From assembly GCA_009760885.1 (NCBI GenBank), contig CM019719.1, positions 36,125,584 to 36,189,583 on the forward strand: a stretch of DNA of 64,000 nt, given 5' to 3'. Position 1 is the first letter of the stretch; every line of letters begins with the position of its first letter. This document shows, piece after piece, positions 14,001 to 22,290 of this stretch. Below the pieces are notes generated by a model. That model had not been told where the DNA came from. It did not search any database and saw nothing but the letters and a program-made list of their open reading frames with translations. The stretch comes from Achatina immaculata (Eukaryota; Mollusca; Gastropoda; Stylommatophora; Achatinidae). The translations under genes and the position numbers were made by a program.

Positions 14001-17000
14001 GCATAGTAGAACTGATAAAACAACATAGAGAAATGAAGACACAATGGAAAGTGACAAACAACAACAAAGAGGAGCATAAATCTTTAACAAAAGAAGTACA
14101 AAGAAACATAAGAAAAGACAAAAAACAATACATACAAAATTGTTGTGGAAGAATAGAAGGACATCAGAAGTGTGGAAGAGATAGTGAAATGTTTAAATTA
14201 ATAAAGACATTGACGAGGAAGGTCACACCTAAGCTAAATGTAATTTGTGATGAGATGGGGAATACCTTGACAAAGACAGAGGAGATTCTAGAAAGATGGA
14301 AGGAATATTGCAAGAGGAATGTATGAAACAACCGACTGTGAAAGCAGAAATCAACAGTGTGAATTATTATTGGAGGAGAAAGAATTCGTTTTATGGACAA
14401 TAAAGATTCTGAAAAATGGTAAATCATCAGGATGTGATGAGATAACAGCTGAACTTATTAAACCAGGAGGAAAGGAATATGCAACAATCTATCATACATT
14501 ATGTAAAAAGATATGGCATTCAGGAATTTGGCCAAAAGAATGGAAAAGAACTGTGTTCATACCACTGCCAAAAAAGGGTAACCTGAAATTATGCACAAAC
14601 TACAGAACTGTTGCCCTGATTAGTCATGCCAGTAAAATTCTGTTAAAAATCATAATGGACAGACTTTGTAAGAAAACAGAAGAGGAAGTCAATATGGTCC
14701 AAGCTGACTTCAGGCAAGGAAGAGGATCAAGAGATCATATATTCAATCTAAGATTAATAAATGCAGAGAGTTTAATGTGAATCTATATTTAGCCTTTATA
14801 GACTACTCAAAGGCATTTGATTGTGTACAACACCAGAAACTTTGGGATATAATGGACAAAATGGGATTTCCAACACATTTGATACAATTAATATCACTGC
14901 TGTATTTAGATCAACAAGCAGCAGTAAGAATAAATGGTGAAACAACAACTTGGTTTGACATAAAACAAAGGGTCCATCAGGGGTGCATATTGTCGCCCTA
15001 CTTATTTAACTTGTATACTGAAAATATAATGAGGAATGTTAGAGAAGATGTAGACAAAGAATATTATGATGCCATAACAATTGGAGGTTATGAAATACCA
15101 GAGATTAGATATGCTGATGACACAGTATTACTGTCCACAACACAAAAAGGAATGGAAAAACTAATTATGTCAGTCTGTAAGAACAATGAAGAGCAAAACC
15201 TCTATTTTAATGCGAAGAAAACTAATTGATGACAGCTGACAAAACAAACAAGGCAGCTGAAATATGTATCAATGAGGAAAAATTGGAAGAAGTGGAGAGT
15301 TCTGAATATCTTGGATCACTACTAACTAATAATGGAAATACAATGAGGGACAGTAAAAGGAGGACATCTATCGCTCTTCAGAAAGTAAAAGAACTAAAGA
15401 ATCTGTGGAGAGGAACAGACAGAACTACAAAAATAACATTTTTAAGGGCATGCGTCTTTCCCATCGCAACATATGCCTGTGAGACTTGGATGCTTAACAA
15501 AACAGCTGAGAAAAACATAAATGCCTTATGTAAATGCTACAGAAGAGTTCCTCAAATATCATGGACACAAAAATAAGAACAAATATATCCATACTACAAG
15601 AACTTAATATTGAAGAAGGCTGGCTAGTAAAGAGGATTAAAACAAAGAAAACTTAAATATTTTGTACACATTAAACGTCATGATAATCTAGAGAAGACTG
15701 TCTTGGAAGGGTACACAATGGGAAAAAGAAAGAGAGGAAGACCAAGGTGAAGATGGCTGCAAGACATCATTGATGATCTGCAAATGGATGCATCAGCAGC
15801 AGGCCATCTTGCTCGCAACCGAGAGGCCTACAGGAGTGCTGTTAGGGAGGCAAAGTTCCACAAGGAACATGCAAATGAATGAATGAATGAGGTTATGTTT
15901 TGAAACTGCTTTTTTTACCACAAATCTCACATTTTATTGCATGAATATGTGCCTTCACTCTCTTCCTTATACTATATCAGAAATAGTGGCTATAACCAAA
16001 TTCTCTTGAAATACAAACCATTTGTCAAGGCAAGCATATGACTGTTGCCAGATGAGATCTGTATCACACAATGGCCATCAAGAGACCTGACCAGTCTTAA
16101 TCCATGATGAAAAATAATATATAAACACACATTTATTTGTTAGAAATGAAATCAAATTACTATATTCATTACATATTTTAAGAAAAAAAAATGTTATTGT
16201 TGGGGTGAACATCCTTGACTCACTCAGGAAATATATTTCTAAAAGATGATTTTGGATATGTAGTGTCTATATTTGTTTAGTAGTATTGTAAATGGTGTTC
16301 ACCATAATTATATGTATAATTAATACACATTTTAAAATATGTTTAAGAAAATAGATATTACATTTGATGGCTCTGGGTAAACAAAGTAACAATAAACATG
16401 ATCATGTAAGTTTCACTTTTGTTTTTACATACAAACTTATCTGATCTGATTTTAGATCATTACACTAACCAAGATTATTTTTAGACTCTTTAACACAAAC
16501 TGTATGGTAAATCCACAGAATCAGATCTTTAAATGTAATTTCACTTACTCTGGTCTTCTCTGGATTTTTCCAAATAATTCTCGACCTAACCCAAGCTGCC
16601 CTTTGTTGTTTCTGCCCCAGGTGTAAACTTTAAAAGCATCAGTAAGCACAGCACTGTGTGAGGAACCTGCAGCCACTTGGAGCACTTTCTGATCATGAAG
16701 TCCTTCCACACTGTCTGTGTATCATAGAAATACAGTGAATAATAAGCACAGTAAATGAATTTGAAGAAAAAAAAGATTTTCAAACTGAAGAAGCCAGCTT
16801 GTATAGTGAATTAAGAATAATTAAGTAAACCGTGAGGAAATACGCACAGACTGTAAAGAAGAAATGAATTTATGCTAAAAAGTTACTGGGAATAAAAGAA
16901 AACAAAAATTAATCTAAGCTACTTTTTAAAAATGACCTTACAACTAAGCTAGTTAAAATAAAGCTGGCATCAAACATCAAGTAAGACAAAAATACTCATA

Positions 17001-18037
17001 TATTCAATGAATTATTAACATTATCATCATCATCAAAAGTCATGATAATAACAAAGATAAAATTTGTAATAATTCCAGTAGCTTCAATAACATTTTTAAT
17101 TTCAGCCTCATATTAATCAAACTATGGAAAACACCTTTACCTTTTTGACCCTCAAATAAAAATTCCAAGACTGAAAGAAAATTATAATTGTCATAAGCAT
17201 CACATTTTTACTCTCTCTCTCTCTCTCTCTCTGTCTCAACCTTAAGTGCCTAGGGCACATGGGCTTCTGCAAAGGTTTTCCACAAATGCCTGCCCTCTGC
17301 CTTTTTTTTCCACTCTTGCCCAAGTGAGCCTCTATTGCTCTTGTGTTTACGTTCCAGGAGGTCTGCAGTTGGGCTGGGGACTTCCAGTGGTTGGTTTTCA
17401 TCCACAGCCTTCATGGGCTCAGTTTCCTGATAAGCATTTCTCCTTCCACCTGCATTTGTTTTTTCCTTTGCTTCTGTTTCTGTAGCAGTTTGATGGGTTT
17501 TTTTTTAACCAGATAGGTTTGCTGCCCTATGCTGAACCCTCCTTAGTCACCTTTTACAATCATGTGTGGTAGGGTACAGTGGTCCTATTCTTTGCTTCCC
17601 GGGCATATACCCAAGTCACAAGTACCACACAGGGGACATTTTTACTAGGAAATCACTACTGGTCAATACTGAGTGTTTATAATTATTCAAAATTTGAATT
17701 TCCAAAGGAAAGAACACAACAAAATAGGCATACTTAATTTTTCTTATACTTTAAAAGACTCACTGTAGGAAAAGTGTTAATCTGTTTATGCAAAATTCTT
17801 ACCTAAATATGTCAAAACACCTTGGCGGCCACACTGTTCAAAATCATTAGCTCCACAGCTTTTGACTGAGCCATCAGTGAGACAGACCAGTGTGTGATTT
17901 TTTCCACTGCTTACACTATGAATAATAACATTTCCAAGAGACTCTACATGCTGTGGGACTGATACTCCATTAATCTCTGGATTAGTCAAACCGAGAGCCC
18001 CAGATGTTGCTTTTCCCCATGCGAACAATGTTGTCAT
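153..18037 (-). CDS. HERC4: HERC3/HERC4-like E3 ubiquitin ligase, N-terminal 12 coding exons (partial, runs off left edge)
   Basis: Twelve exons join in phase to about 555 codons: 18037-17803, 16714-16549, 16086-16019, 11564-11372, 10601-10570, 6847-6738, 5403-5273, 4324-4072, 3147-3023, 1941-1885, 1215-1110, 342-153. The product opens MTTLFAWGK and carries repeated RCC1 signatures such as [33 protein letters not shown] and [16 protein letters not shown], predicting a seven-bladed RCC1-like propeller (residues about 1-370). Next come a GGDQSF motif and linker segments ([25 protein letters not shown]) that match the HERC3/HERC4 linker by my recall. In this family a C-terminal HECT domain transfers ubiquitin to substrates in the cytoplasm; that part lies beyond position 1. 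The start is ATG 18,037: an in-frame TAA lies 48 nt upstream with no ATG between. Introns hold several RTE-type LINEs and SINEs. HERC3 versus HERC4 cannot be separated here; the symbol is provisional. The gene is divergent from the WIPI gene on its right. Confidence 0.9.
586..715 (-). mobile_element. SINE 3' half (same family as 11,616)
   Basis: Reverse orientation: the tail GGTAAAGGTAAAGGTAA is followed by the body through TACTGACCATATCACC. The tRNA head is missing. Confidence 0.82.
1110..1215 (-). CDS. HERC4: HERC-like exon 11
   Basis: Encodes [20 protein letters not shown] and continues to KIPAISEL. I place the donor at CTT|GTAAAT because joining there gives [15 protein letters not shown], matching the family. 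The reading frame stays open past this donor, so a longer form ending in intron sequence is the alternative. Confidence 0.82.
1885..1941 (-). CDS. HERC4: HERC-like exon 10 (57 bp)
   Basis: 57 bp encoding [18 protein letters not shown], which lines up with the FSS-x-CLNGSF stretch of HERC3/4. Acceptor TTTTCCAG, donor GTAAGT; phases fit exons 9 and 11. Confidence 0.87.
3023..3147 (-). CDS. HERC4: HERC-like exon 9 (linker)
   Basis: Acceptor TTTTCAG, donor GTGAGT, 125 bp. It encodes [20 protein letters not shown] and onward to AHEFS. It fits between the RCC1 end and the CLNGSF segment, with weaker family resemblance than the propeller exons. Confidence 0.8.
3540..3790 (+). mobile_element. Diverged SINE-like fragment
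   Basis: CCAGCTGTATAAATGGGTAC matches the body of the SINE at 11,616. The downstream part (ACTTGAAAGTGCCCAAGGAC) differs, so it may be another subfamily. A minus-strand frame here is chance. Confidence 0.5.
4072..4324 (-). CDS. HERC4: HERC-like exon 8 (end of RCC1 domain)
   Basis: Encodes [26 protein letters not shown] and, after an insert richer in His and Lys, [27 protein letters not shown] matches the motif that closes the RCC1-like domain in HERC3/4. 253 bp, donor GTAAGT. Confidence 0.92.
4612..4705 (+). repeat. 45 bp duplication rich in GCATGC
   Basis: CACACATACATGCATATGTA and TACTTGCATGCATGCAC occur twice in tandem. Confidence 0.8.
5273..5403 (-). CDS. HERC4: HERC-like exon 7
   Basis: Encodes [18 protein letters not shown], a run of four serines from a GCT-type triplet repeat, then [20 protein letters not shown]. 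131 bp. Acceptor TATTAG, donor GTAGAT. Confidence 0.92.
6570..6672 (-). mobile_element. Short repeat with GTCGTAAGAGGCGACT motif
   Basis: CCATAGTCGCCTCTTACGAC then GGCAGTGGTCCTATTC. The same ~90 bp, more diverged, is at 17,545-17,640. Probably the 5' conserved part of another SINE family in reverse orientation. Confidence 0.55.
6738..6847 (-). CDS. HERC4: HERC-like exon 6
   Basis: Encodes [19 protein letters not shown] then [17 protein letters not shown], ending at a codon boundary at donor GTAAGA. 110 bp. The acceptor GGCAG follows a T-rich tract. Confidence 0.9.
7053..7101 (+). repeat. CATT microsatellite (LINE tail)
   Basis: TCATTCATTCAT units form the 3' tail of the RTE fragment at 7,053-7,191. 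Confidence 0.88.
7053..7191 (-). mobile_element. 5'-truncated RTE LINE fragment with TSD
   Basis: Only the last ~140 bp of the RTE family, starting with a CATT-repeat tail. AATAAGATAAAT flanks it at 7,041-7,052 and 7,192-7,203. It lies in the HERC-like intron between exons 5 and 6. Confidence 0.85.
7262..7826 (+). mobile_element. Non-LTR LINE family B, 3' portion
   Basis: Broken frames include [19 protein letters not shown]-like and [18 protein letters not shown] remnants. The 3' end is GGAAGGATGTAAGATGTAAG. The same 3' end recurs at 18,603, 30,138, 46,831 and 63,222. Confidence 0.75.
7850..9036 (-). mobile_element. RTE LINE copy split by a piggyBac-like insertion
   Basis: The CATT tail and 3' region run from 7,850 to 8,057 and resume from 8,739 to about 9,036 (regions equivalent to [15 protein letters not shown] and CETWTLN in antisense). 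The gap is filled by the element at 8,058-8,738. A degenerate TSD (TGAGAATATT / TGAGAGTACT) may flank it. Confidence 0.8.
8058..8738. mobile_element. piggyBac-like nonautonomous element flanked by CTAG
   Basis: 681 bp inserted in an RTE copy. CTAG is duplicated at 8,054-8,057 and 8,739-8,742. Ends are CTCTTTCCATGCC and, reverse-complemented from the right, CTCATTCTGTGCC. About 300 bp inside (8,275-8,590) matches the TTAA-flanked element at 23,450-24,050. No transposase frame is visible. Confidence 0.75.
9040..10569. other. HERC-like intron 5 sequence without recognised features
   Basis: AT-rich intron between the RTE copy and the 32 bp microexon. I see no further exon or repeat. Confidence 0.5.
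10570..10601 (-). CDS. HERC4: HERC-like exon 5 (32 bp microexon)
   Basis: Only 32 bp between a TCTCAACAG acceptor and a GTAGGAGT donor. It encodes [10 protein letters not shown] and closes the frame exactly: exon 4 leaves two bases, this exon gives one and leaves one, exon 6 gives two. Without it the RCC1 signature WGRN-xYGQLGLN would be broken. Confidence 0.87.
11034..11090 (+). repeat. TC microsatellite
   Basis: About 27 TC dinucleotides in a row in a HERC-like intron. Confidence 0.95.
11372..11564 (-). CDS. HERC4: HERC-like exon 4
   Basis: Encodes [17 protein letters not shown], then [17 protein letters not shown] and AAYSWGRN. The [16 protein letters not shown] stretch resembles the corresponding HERC3/4 blade. 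Donor GTAAGA, 193 bp. A 4.5 kb intron upstream holds a full-length RTE LINE in the opposite orientation. Confidence 0.92.
11616..11878 (+). mobile_element. Full-length tRNA-derived SINE with 11 bp TSD
   Basis: TATACTGTGTT flanks it at 11,605-11,615 and 11,879-11,889. The head has a box A-like GTGGTTAGTGCACTGG and a box B-like GGGTTTGAATCC. The body has AAATGGGTACCTGACT and TGATACTGATCATATCACAC, and the tail is a TTACCT repeat. It lies in a HERC-like intron. Confidence 0.88.
12455..12570 (+). repeat. 31 bp tandem repeat, about 3.5 units
   Basis: TATAGTCTGTTTTTAGATTT recurs three times, plus a shortened unit. Confidence 0.85.
12822..15890 (+). mobile_element. Full-length RTE/BovB-like LINE, decayed, with 11 bp target duplication
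   Basis: 3.07 kb flanked by GGTTATGTTTT at 12,811-12,821 and 15,891-15,901. Its single APE-RT reading frame is broken by stops and frameshifts. The endonuclease starts near 13,026 ([14 protein letters not shown]), with [10 protein letters not shown] and a displaced [10 protein letters not shown]. Reverse transcriptase motifs are [30 protein letters not shown] and the catalytic RYADDT near 15,106. The C-terminal segment has [11 protein letters not shown] and CETWMLN. The 3' end is a short ATGA repeat, as RTE elements often have. It lies in a HERC-like intron, antisense to that gene. Confidence 0.9.
16019..16086 (-). CDS. HERC4: HERC-like exon 3 (68 bp)
   Basis: A 68 bp exon found by phase: one base completes the Glu left by exon 2, then [20 protein letters not shown] and TN, leaving one base at donor GTTTGT. 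It supplies the SSGNSH half-blade needed between the GQLGLG of exon 2 and GKVFAWG of exon 4. Confidence 0.88.
16549..16714 (-). CDS. HERC4: HERC-like exon 2
   Basis: Acceptor ACACAG, donor GTAAGTG. 166 bp, entering with two bases and leaving with two. It encodes [17 protein letters not shown] followed by [15 protein letters not shown], a full RCC1 blade junction. Confidence 0.9.
17232..17640 (-). mobile_element. Longer copy of the same repeat family
   Basis: Ends with CCTTAGTCACCTTTTACAAT and ACAGTGGTCCTATTC, matching 6,570-6,672. The preceding 300 bp are GC-richer than surrounding intron and have no coding match I recognise. It sits between HERC-like exons 1 and 2. Confidence 0.5.
17803..18037 (-). 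CDS. HERC4: HERC-like exon 1 (start codon exon)
   Basis: Coding begins at ATG 18,037 with AAA just before it, a favourable -3 purine. It encodes the first RCC1 repeat ([14 protein letters not shown], then [18 protein letters not shown]) and ends with one leftover base at a GTAAGA donor. 235 bp. A 5' UTR exon further upstream cannot be excluded. Confidence 0.9.
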
Positions 18038-18602
18038 TTTTAGTATGACAAAAGTGCTGCTCAACTTTTGTCTCTTAGATTAGTGTAGTTCATGTTATTC
18101 AGCTGCCACATGCACACAGAATGCATAGTTACGTGTATTTAGAAATGAGCATGGTATTTCTAGAAATATGTATATATAGCAGTAATGACTGACTAAGACA
18201 TAAGACACATGGTTTGAAAACAATCACTGAAATGTATAAGTAATTAATGCTTTGACTGTGTTCTCGTAATCTTAGATTTAAAAAAAAATAGGCAGCTGCA
18301 TAACATCATTTCACTCAGAGGAGAAGCAGTAACATAATATTTTATCCTCATTCACAAACTTTCTCATGCATGCACACACATATATGAGTGACATATCAGA
18401 AACATATTTCACAAATATATCTTTCGATTTTTTAAACTTTCCACTCTTTATATCAAATTTGTAACATATTAGATCTTGCTTCATTCTGTACAATTTATGT
18501 ACAATGGAAAGATTTGAGATAAAATGTAATTTAAATTAAGACATGTTTCAGACTAAACTGGGTAATAAATCTTAAGAGAGGTTCAGCATCCCCCTCCAGT
18601 AT

Positions 18603-19150
18603 GTATCTTTACATCTTACATCCTTCCAATGCCGTTAAATGTCACATAGGGCTTGAACGGTAGTTCGCCAAGTTTTCCTGTTTTTTGGTGAGCATTTCAA
18701 CCTCATCAAGGGATTTTATGCCTACTAATTTGGCCTCCCTTAACAATGTCACATTCAGAGTTTCATGTGGTTGACCTCTTTTTCTTTGGTCAGTTGTACT
18801 CCACTTGATAGCTTGTTTTGGGATTCTCTGATCATTTCTTCTCATCACATGACCAATATATGTCCATTTTCTTTTTTCTGATCGCCCATGAGACTGGTTG
18901 TTGTTCGCTCATCTGTCTTATCTCTGCATTGTTCTTAAATTCGTTCCACTTTATGCAGAGTATTTTCCTTAGGCATTTGCTTTCAAATTATTATAATTTC
19001 TCGTCTATTTCTTTAGCTGTTTTCCAGCTTTGGCATGTCTAAATGAGGCTGGGTATTTTATGTGAACTGAATAGTCTTAACTTGATTTTTTTGCTTATAA
19101 CTTCTGAGTGTCATTTGTTATCAAATTCTTGAAGATCAATGCTGCTTTTG
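18603..19150 (-). mobile_element. LINE family B copy next to a GAT microsatellite
   Basis: The antisense frame reads RIPKQAIKWSTTDQRKRGQP and [19 protein letters not shown]. The 3' end (CTTACATCCTTCC in plus orientation) is at 18,603. The 5' side fades near the GAT run at 19,157-19,194. Confidence 0.75.
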
Positions 19151-19156
19151 CAATTA

Positions 19157-19159
19157 ATA

Positions 19160-19194
<35 letters not shown>
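19157..19194 (+). repeat. GAT microsatellite
   Basis: About twelve GAT units next to the LINE family B copy. Confidence 0.92.
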
Positions 19195-20774
19195 ATCCTT
19201 TGTTGTTATAAGAAAAAGTGCACTGTGCAATGAAATGGTTTTTCGTGTTCATAATGCATATGCTCATGTCTTTGATGTTGATGTTCAATCGAGATTTCTT
19301 TTAGAATGCGAAATATTAGATACACTTAAATGACGATGTACTTCATAGGAAATGATACTGGCTAATTCGACAATAAGATTTATACTATTTATTTAAGTAT
19401 TTTTCACCTCAGTAATATCCAATTAAGCTAATCACAACAAAAATATAACGGAAGCACTGAAAGTATTTGATTTAACAAAACCACAAAACTAAAACGGCTG
19501 TATATACATCTTCACACGACTTCTTGGAAAAAATGTGACGTGTGCCCCTATTTAAACTGTGGTCAGCAGCAAACGAAGCATCGACCATATAGATTTCCCT
19601 AAATAGACATTACGTGTTCAGAAATTCCCAAACGGGAATAATATTACGTTATAAGATAAAATATTGCTTCAAGGAAGTTACTGAAAATAAAACTGAAATA
19701 GCTTGCACAACAATACGTATGAAAAAAGGGGAGTGGGCTTCACATTGTGGTTACACTACTTTCGGTTTCCGCACGCCTTTGTCAGTAATACTGCATACAA
19801 ACTGGTGCTGCTAAATAATTGTACCACCTCGGGGCGGTGAGGGTTTTTAGATTAAAATCTTAGCCTGGATGGAAGGACCACCTTGTTGATCATGATACCT
19901 TCCGTTAAACTATGCACAAAATGTTACCATTGTCTGCTATTGAACGCGTAAACAATATAGGCGAAAATGTTTAAAAGTTCTTTGTAACTCAATTCAGAGA
20001 AGTTATCTTTCATGATTTAATCATTTACTCTGCCGACTTCTAAAAGGGGTAAACATAATTTTCTTCGCTCTAACGTAGTTTTACACTTTGGAATAAAAAA
20101 TGTATAAAAGTGATAGACTTTACAAGCAATTGCTACAAATATTTGAAAGTTGTTTCCGACCATATCTAGCATTTGAAAATTTTGTTAACTACGCGTCTAA
20201 TATCTGAAGACACGATTTCACATAATAGCTTAAACGTGGGAATATTTCACATTCCTTGGGTTCGATATCCAAATAAATTACGAAATTCGCAAAGACGTGG
20301 TCATGATGATGATAGTGATAAATAAAATTACTAATTGCCGCAAATATTGTTGGAAAAATTAAGCTTTCCAGCTTCTGCTTCAACTGCGGATCTGGTTCAA
20401 GCTATCTGAGAATCGGGCATAAAATGTATTATCCCAAACTATTAACCCAAAGTCAATATTGATGGGGCCAAATTTTGTAGAGTTTTAAAAATTTTGTATT
20501 GTTTAAAATGGGCTACAATGAACATATTCTCCTTTGACACAATATAACGTTTCATACAGTGTTTTACAGTAATATTTCACAAATCTTAGCACGGCTAACA
20601 TCATTTGGCTCCCAGCTATGATACCCCTCACGTCCAACACTGAATGTAGTAACGAATATCAGGAAATGTGATGCATGAGAAGGACGGACTGTGAGCTAGT
20701 CACTCCTGAACGTTAGAAGCCACCCCAGTCGCACGGTGATGTGTTGTTGTGTGTACATGATGATCCGCTATCAC

Positions 20775-20910
20775 CTACCTTGGCACCCTAGCATAATAAC
20801 GCTCGAACCAGTCGTGTGTTATTGAAGGAGCCTCGCTCGACCCAAGGCTTTCTAAGTCAGTCAGGTTCACACTGACTCTGATAGGATTTTGACTCATTGT
20901 GAGTTTTAAC
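20775..20910 (-). other. Possible short coding first exon or chance frame
   Basis: On the minus strand an ATG near 20,900 opens MSQNPIRVSVNLTDLESLGS and continues to ERYYARVP, stopping at a good AG|GTAGGTG donor. Base use looks more coding-like than the surroundings and it sits in the CpG-richer patch. I recognise no family, and it does not splice in frame to the HERC start exon, which has its own upstream stop. It may be a 5' exon of an unplaced transcript or chance. Confidence 0.2.
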
Positions 20911-20937
20911 ACAACCATGGCAAACCGGGTTTCACCC

Positions 20938-20990
20938 GAAACACACACACACACGCGTGCACGCACCCACGCGCGCGCACACACACACTT
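20938..20990 (+). repeat. AC-rich and GC-alternating microsatellite
   Basis: AC runs around GCGCGC in the divergent intergenic region; alternating purine-pyrimidine sequence of this kind can adopt Z-DNA. Confidence 0.85.
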
Positions 20991-22029
20991 TTTGTTATGT
21001 ATTGTGTTCGTGATGGAAGCATATAGAATATATCCACATATTTCAATTGCTAAAACATATTTAGAATCATAACATTTATTTCAAAGTTAGTGACCTGTAG
21101 GGATAGTTCTTATACACAATAATTACCAATAGTCATAAAGATATGCAAATTATTATATAAAATTTGATGCACTAAATTTCAGCAATCTTCAACGAGCCTA
21201 ATGACTATAAGAAAAAGTAAGAGCAATTACTCTTATAATGCTATGAACTCTATTCAGTTTTCTGTTCAATAGAATATGTCAATTTTCTTTGCTGTTTACA
21301 TCTGCATCTTTGTTTATTTTAGGTTAGTGTGTTACTCTAATTTTTGTAAAACTCGTATATTTCTGTCAAATATGGTATAAAACAGGCAAAAAACAAATTA
21401 TTTAAAAACAAAGGATAACATTAAGGCTGACATTATGATTTCTTTAGTATACACTTTCAATACCAACAGCAAACCTGAACACATTTTATCAGTCCTAATC
21501 TCTCAGTCCTTTACGTCAAAATATTGCCGTCACTAATAAATATGAGCAAGGTAGAAACTTTACGAAATGCAGAAAACTCAATAACGCAATGTTTTTGTGT
21601 TTTTTTTAAACCAAAAACTAAAATCCTCTGTTTTTGGTACTTTATGCCAGAATTTTGTCAACAGTAACAATTTGTCCGCAGAATCTTTATGAAAAGAAAA
21701 TCAGCGATATTAAAATATATTACCTATTGCTAATAATTTCTACTTTAAAAGAAAAAAAAGGAAGTTATACACTGAAGAAGGTAAACGCAACGGCCGATAC
21801 TTTTATAAAACTGGGTGTTAAAAGTTACAAGAACGTGGTGGGGCAGTAAGGTATGCTACTGCACGAGAATACAAAATTCCTAGGGAATGCCATGGGTAGA
21901 GATCATGAATAAAAGCGAAGTGGAAAATGGATTAGGAGCGGATGAAGGGAGCGGGGAGTGGGAATTTGAAGAACGTTAACATGGTTTATTGCACACTGGA
22001 TACAGTGCAATTTACTTAAAGTGGACTTT

Positions 22030-22219
22030 TTAAAAAATCCAATCCAATACTGTACGTTAACGTCAGCACTATATCCAATCAGACGACAGGAATGGAAGCT
22101 TGTTGTCACTTCGTGTAATCCCATCTAACTCTAGCGATGAAATTATAAATAATTATTAGTCGTCACACGTTTTCTTTTTTTTTTTTCCTAAGAGAGACGA
22201 GCGCACTTGTTCTGCTCAA
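22030..22219 (+). promoter_or_regulatory. Probable WIPI promoter and 5' UTR
   Basis: Three CCAAT pentamers lie at 22,039-22,043, 22,044-22,048 and 22,075-22,079, and a TATAAATA at 22,144-22,151, about 70 nt before the start codon. A T-tract near 22,175-22,187 precedes a short 5' leader. This is motif spotting; no transcription start is demonstrated. Confidence 0.35.
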
Positions 22220-22290
22220 ATGAGCTTCTCAACTCATCACGCTGAACAGTGTTCACAACTGCTGTTTATAAATTTTAATCAAGATTCGTC
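22220..22290 (+). CDS. WIPI2: WIPI exon 1
   Basis: Starts at the ATG at 22,220 and encodes [20 protein letters not shown] then QD, ending two bases into a Ser codon at GTAAGT. The LLFINFNQD stretch is the family's first strand, so little is likely missing upstream. Confidence 0.93.

Larger units (their letters stand above)
18038..22029. other. Divergent intergenic region between HERC-like and WIPI genes
   Basis: About 4.2 kb separate the two start codons. The left part holds a LINE remnant (18,603-19,150) ending at a GAT microsatellite. From about 19,500 to 20,990 CpG dinucleotides look denser than elsewhere by eye, consistent with a promoter or short CpG patch. From 21,000 to 22,000 I see only AT-rich sequence. 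No further coding exon is convincing. Confidence 0.5.
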
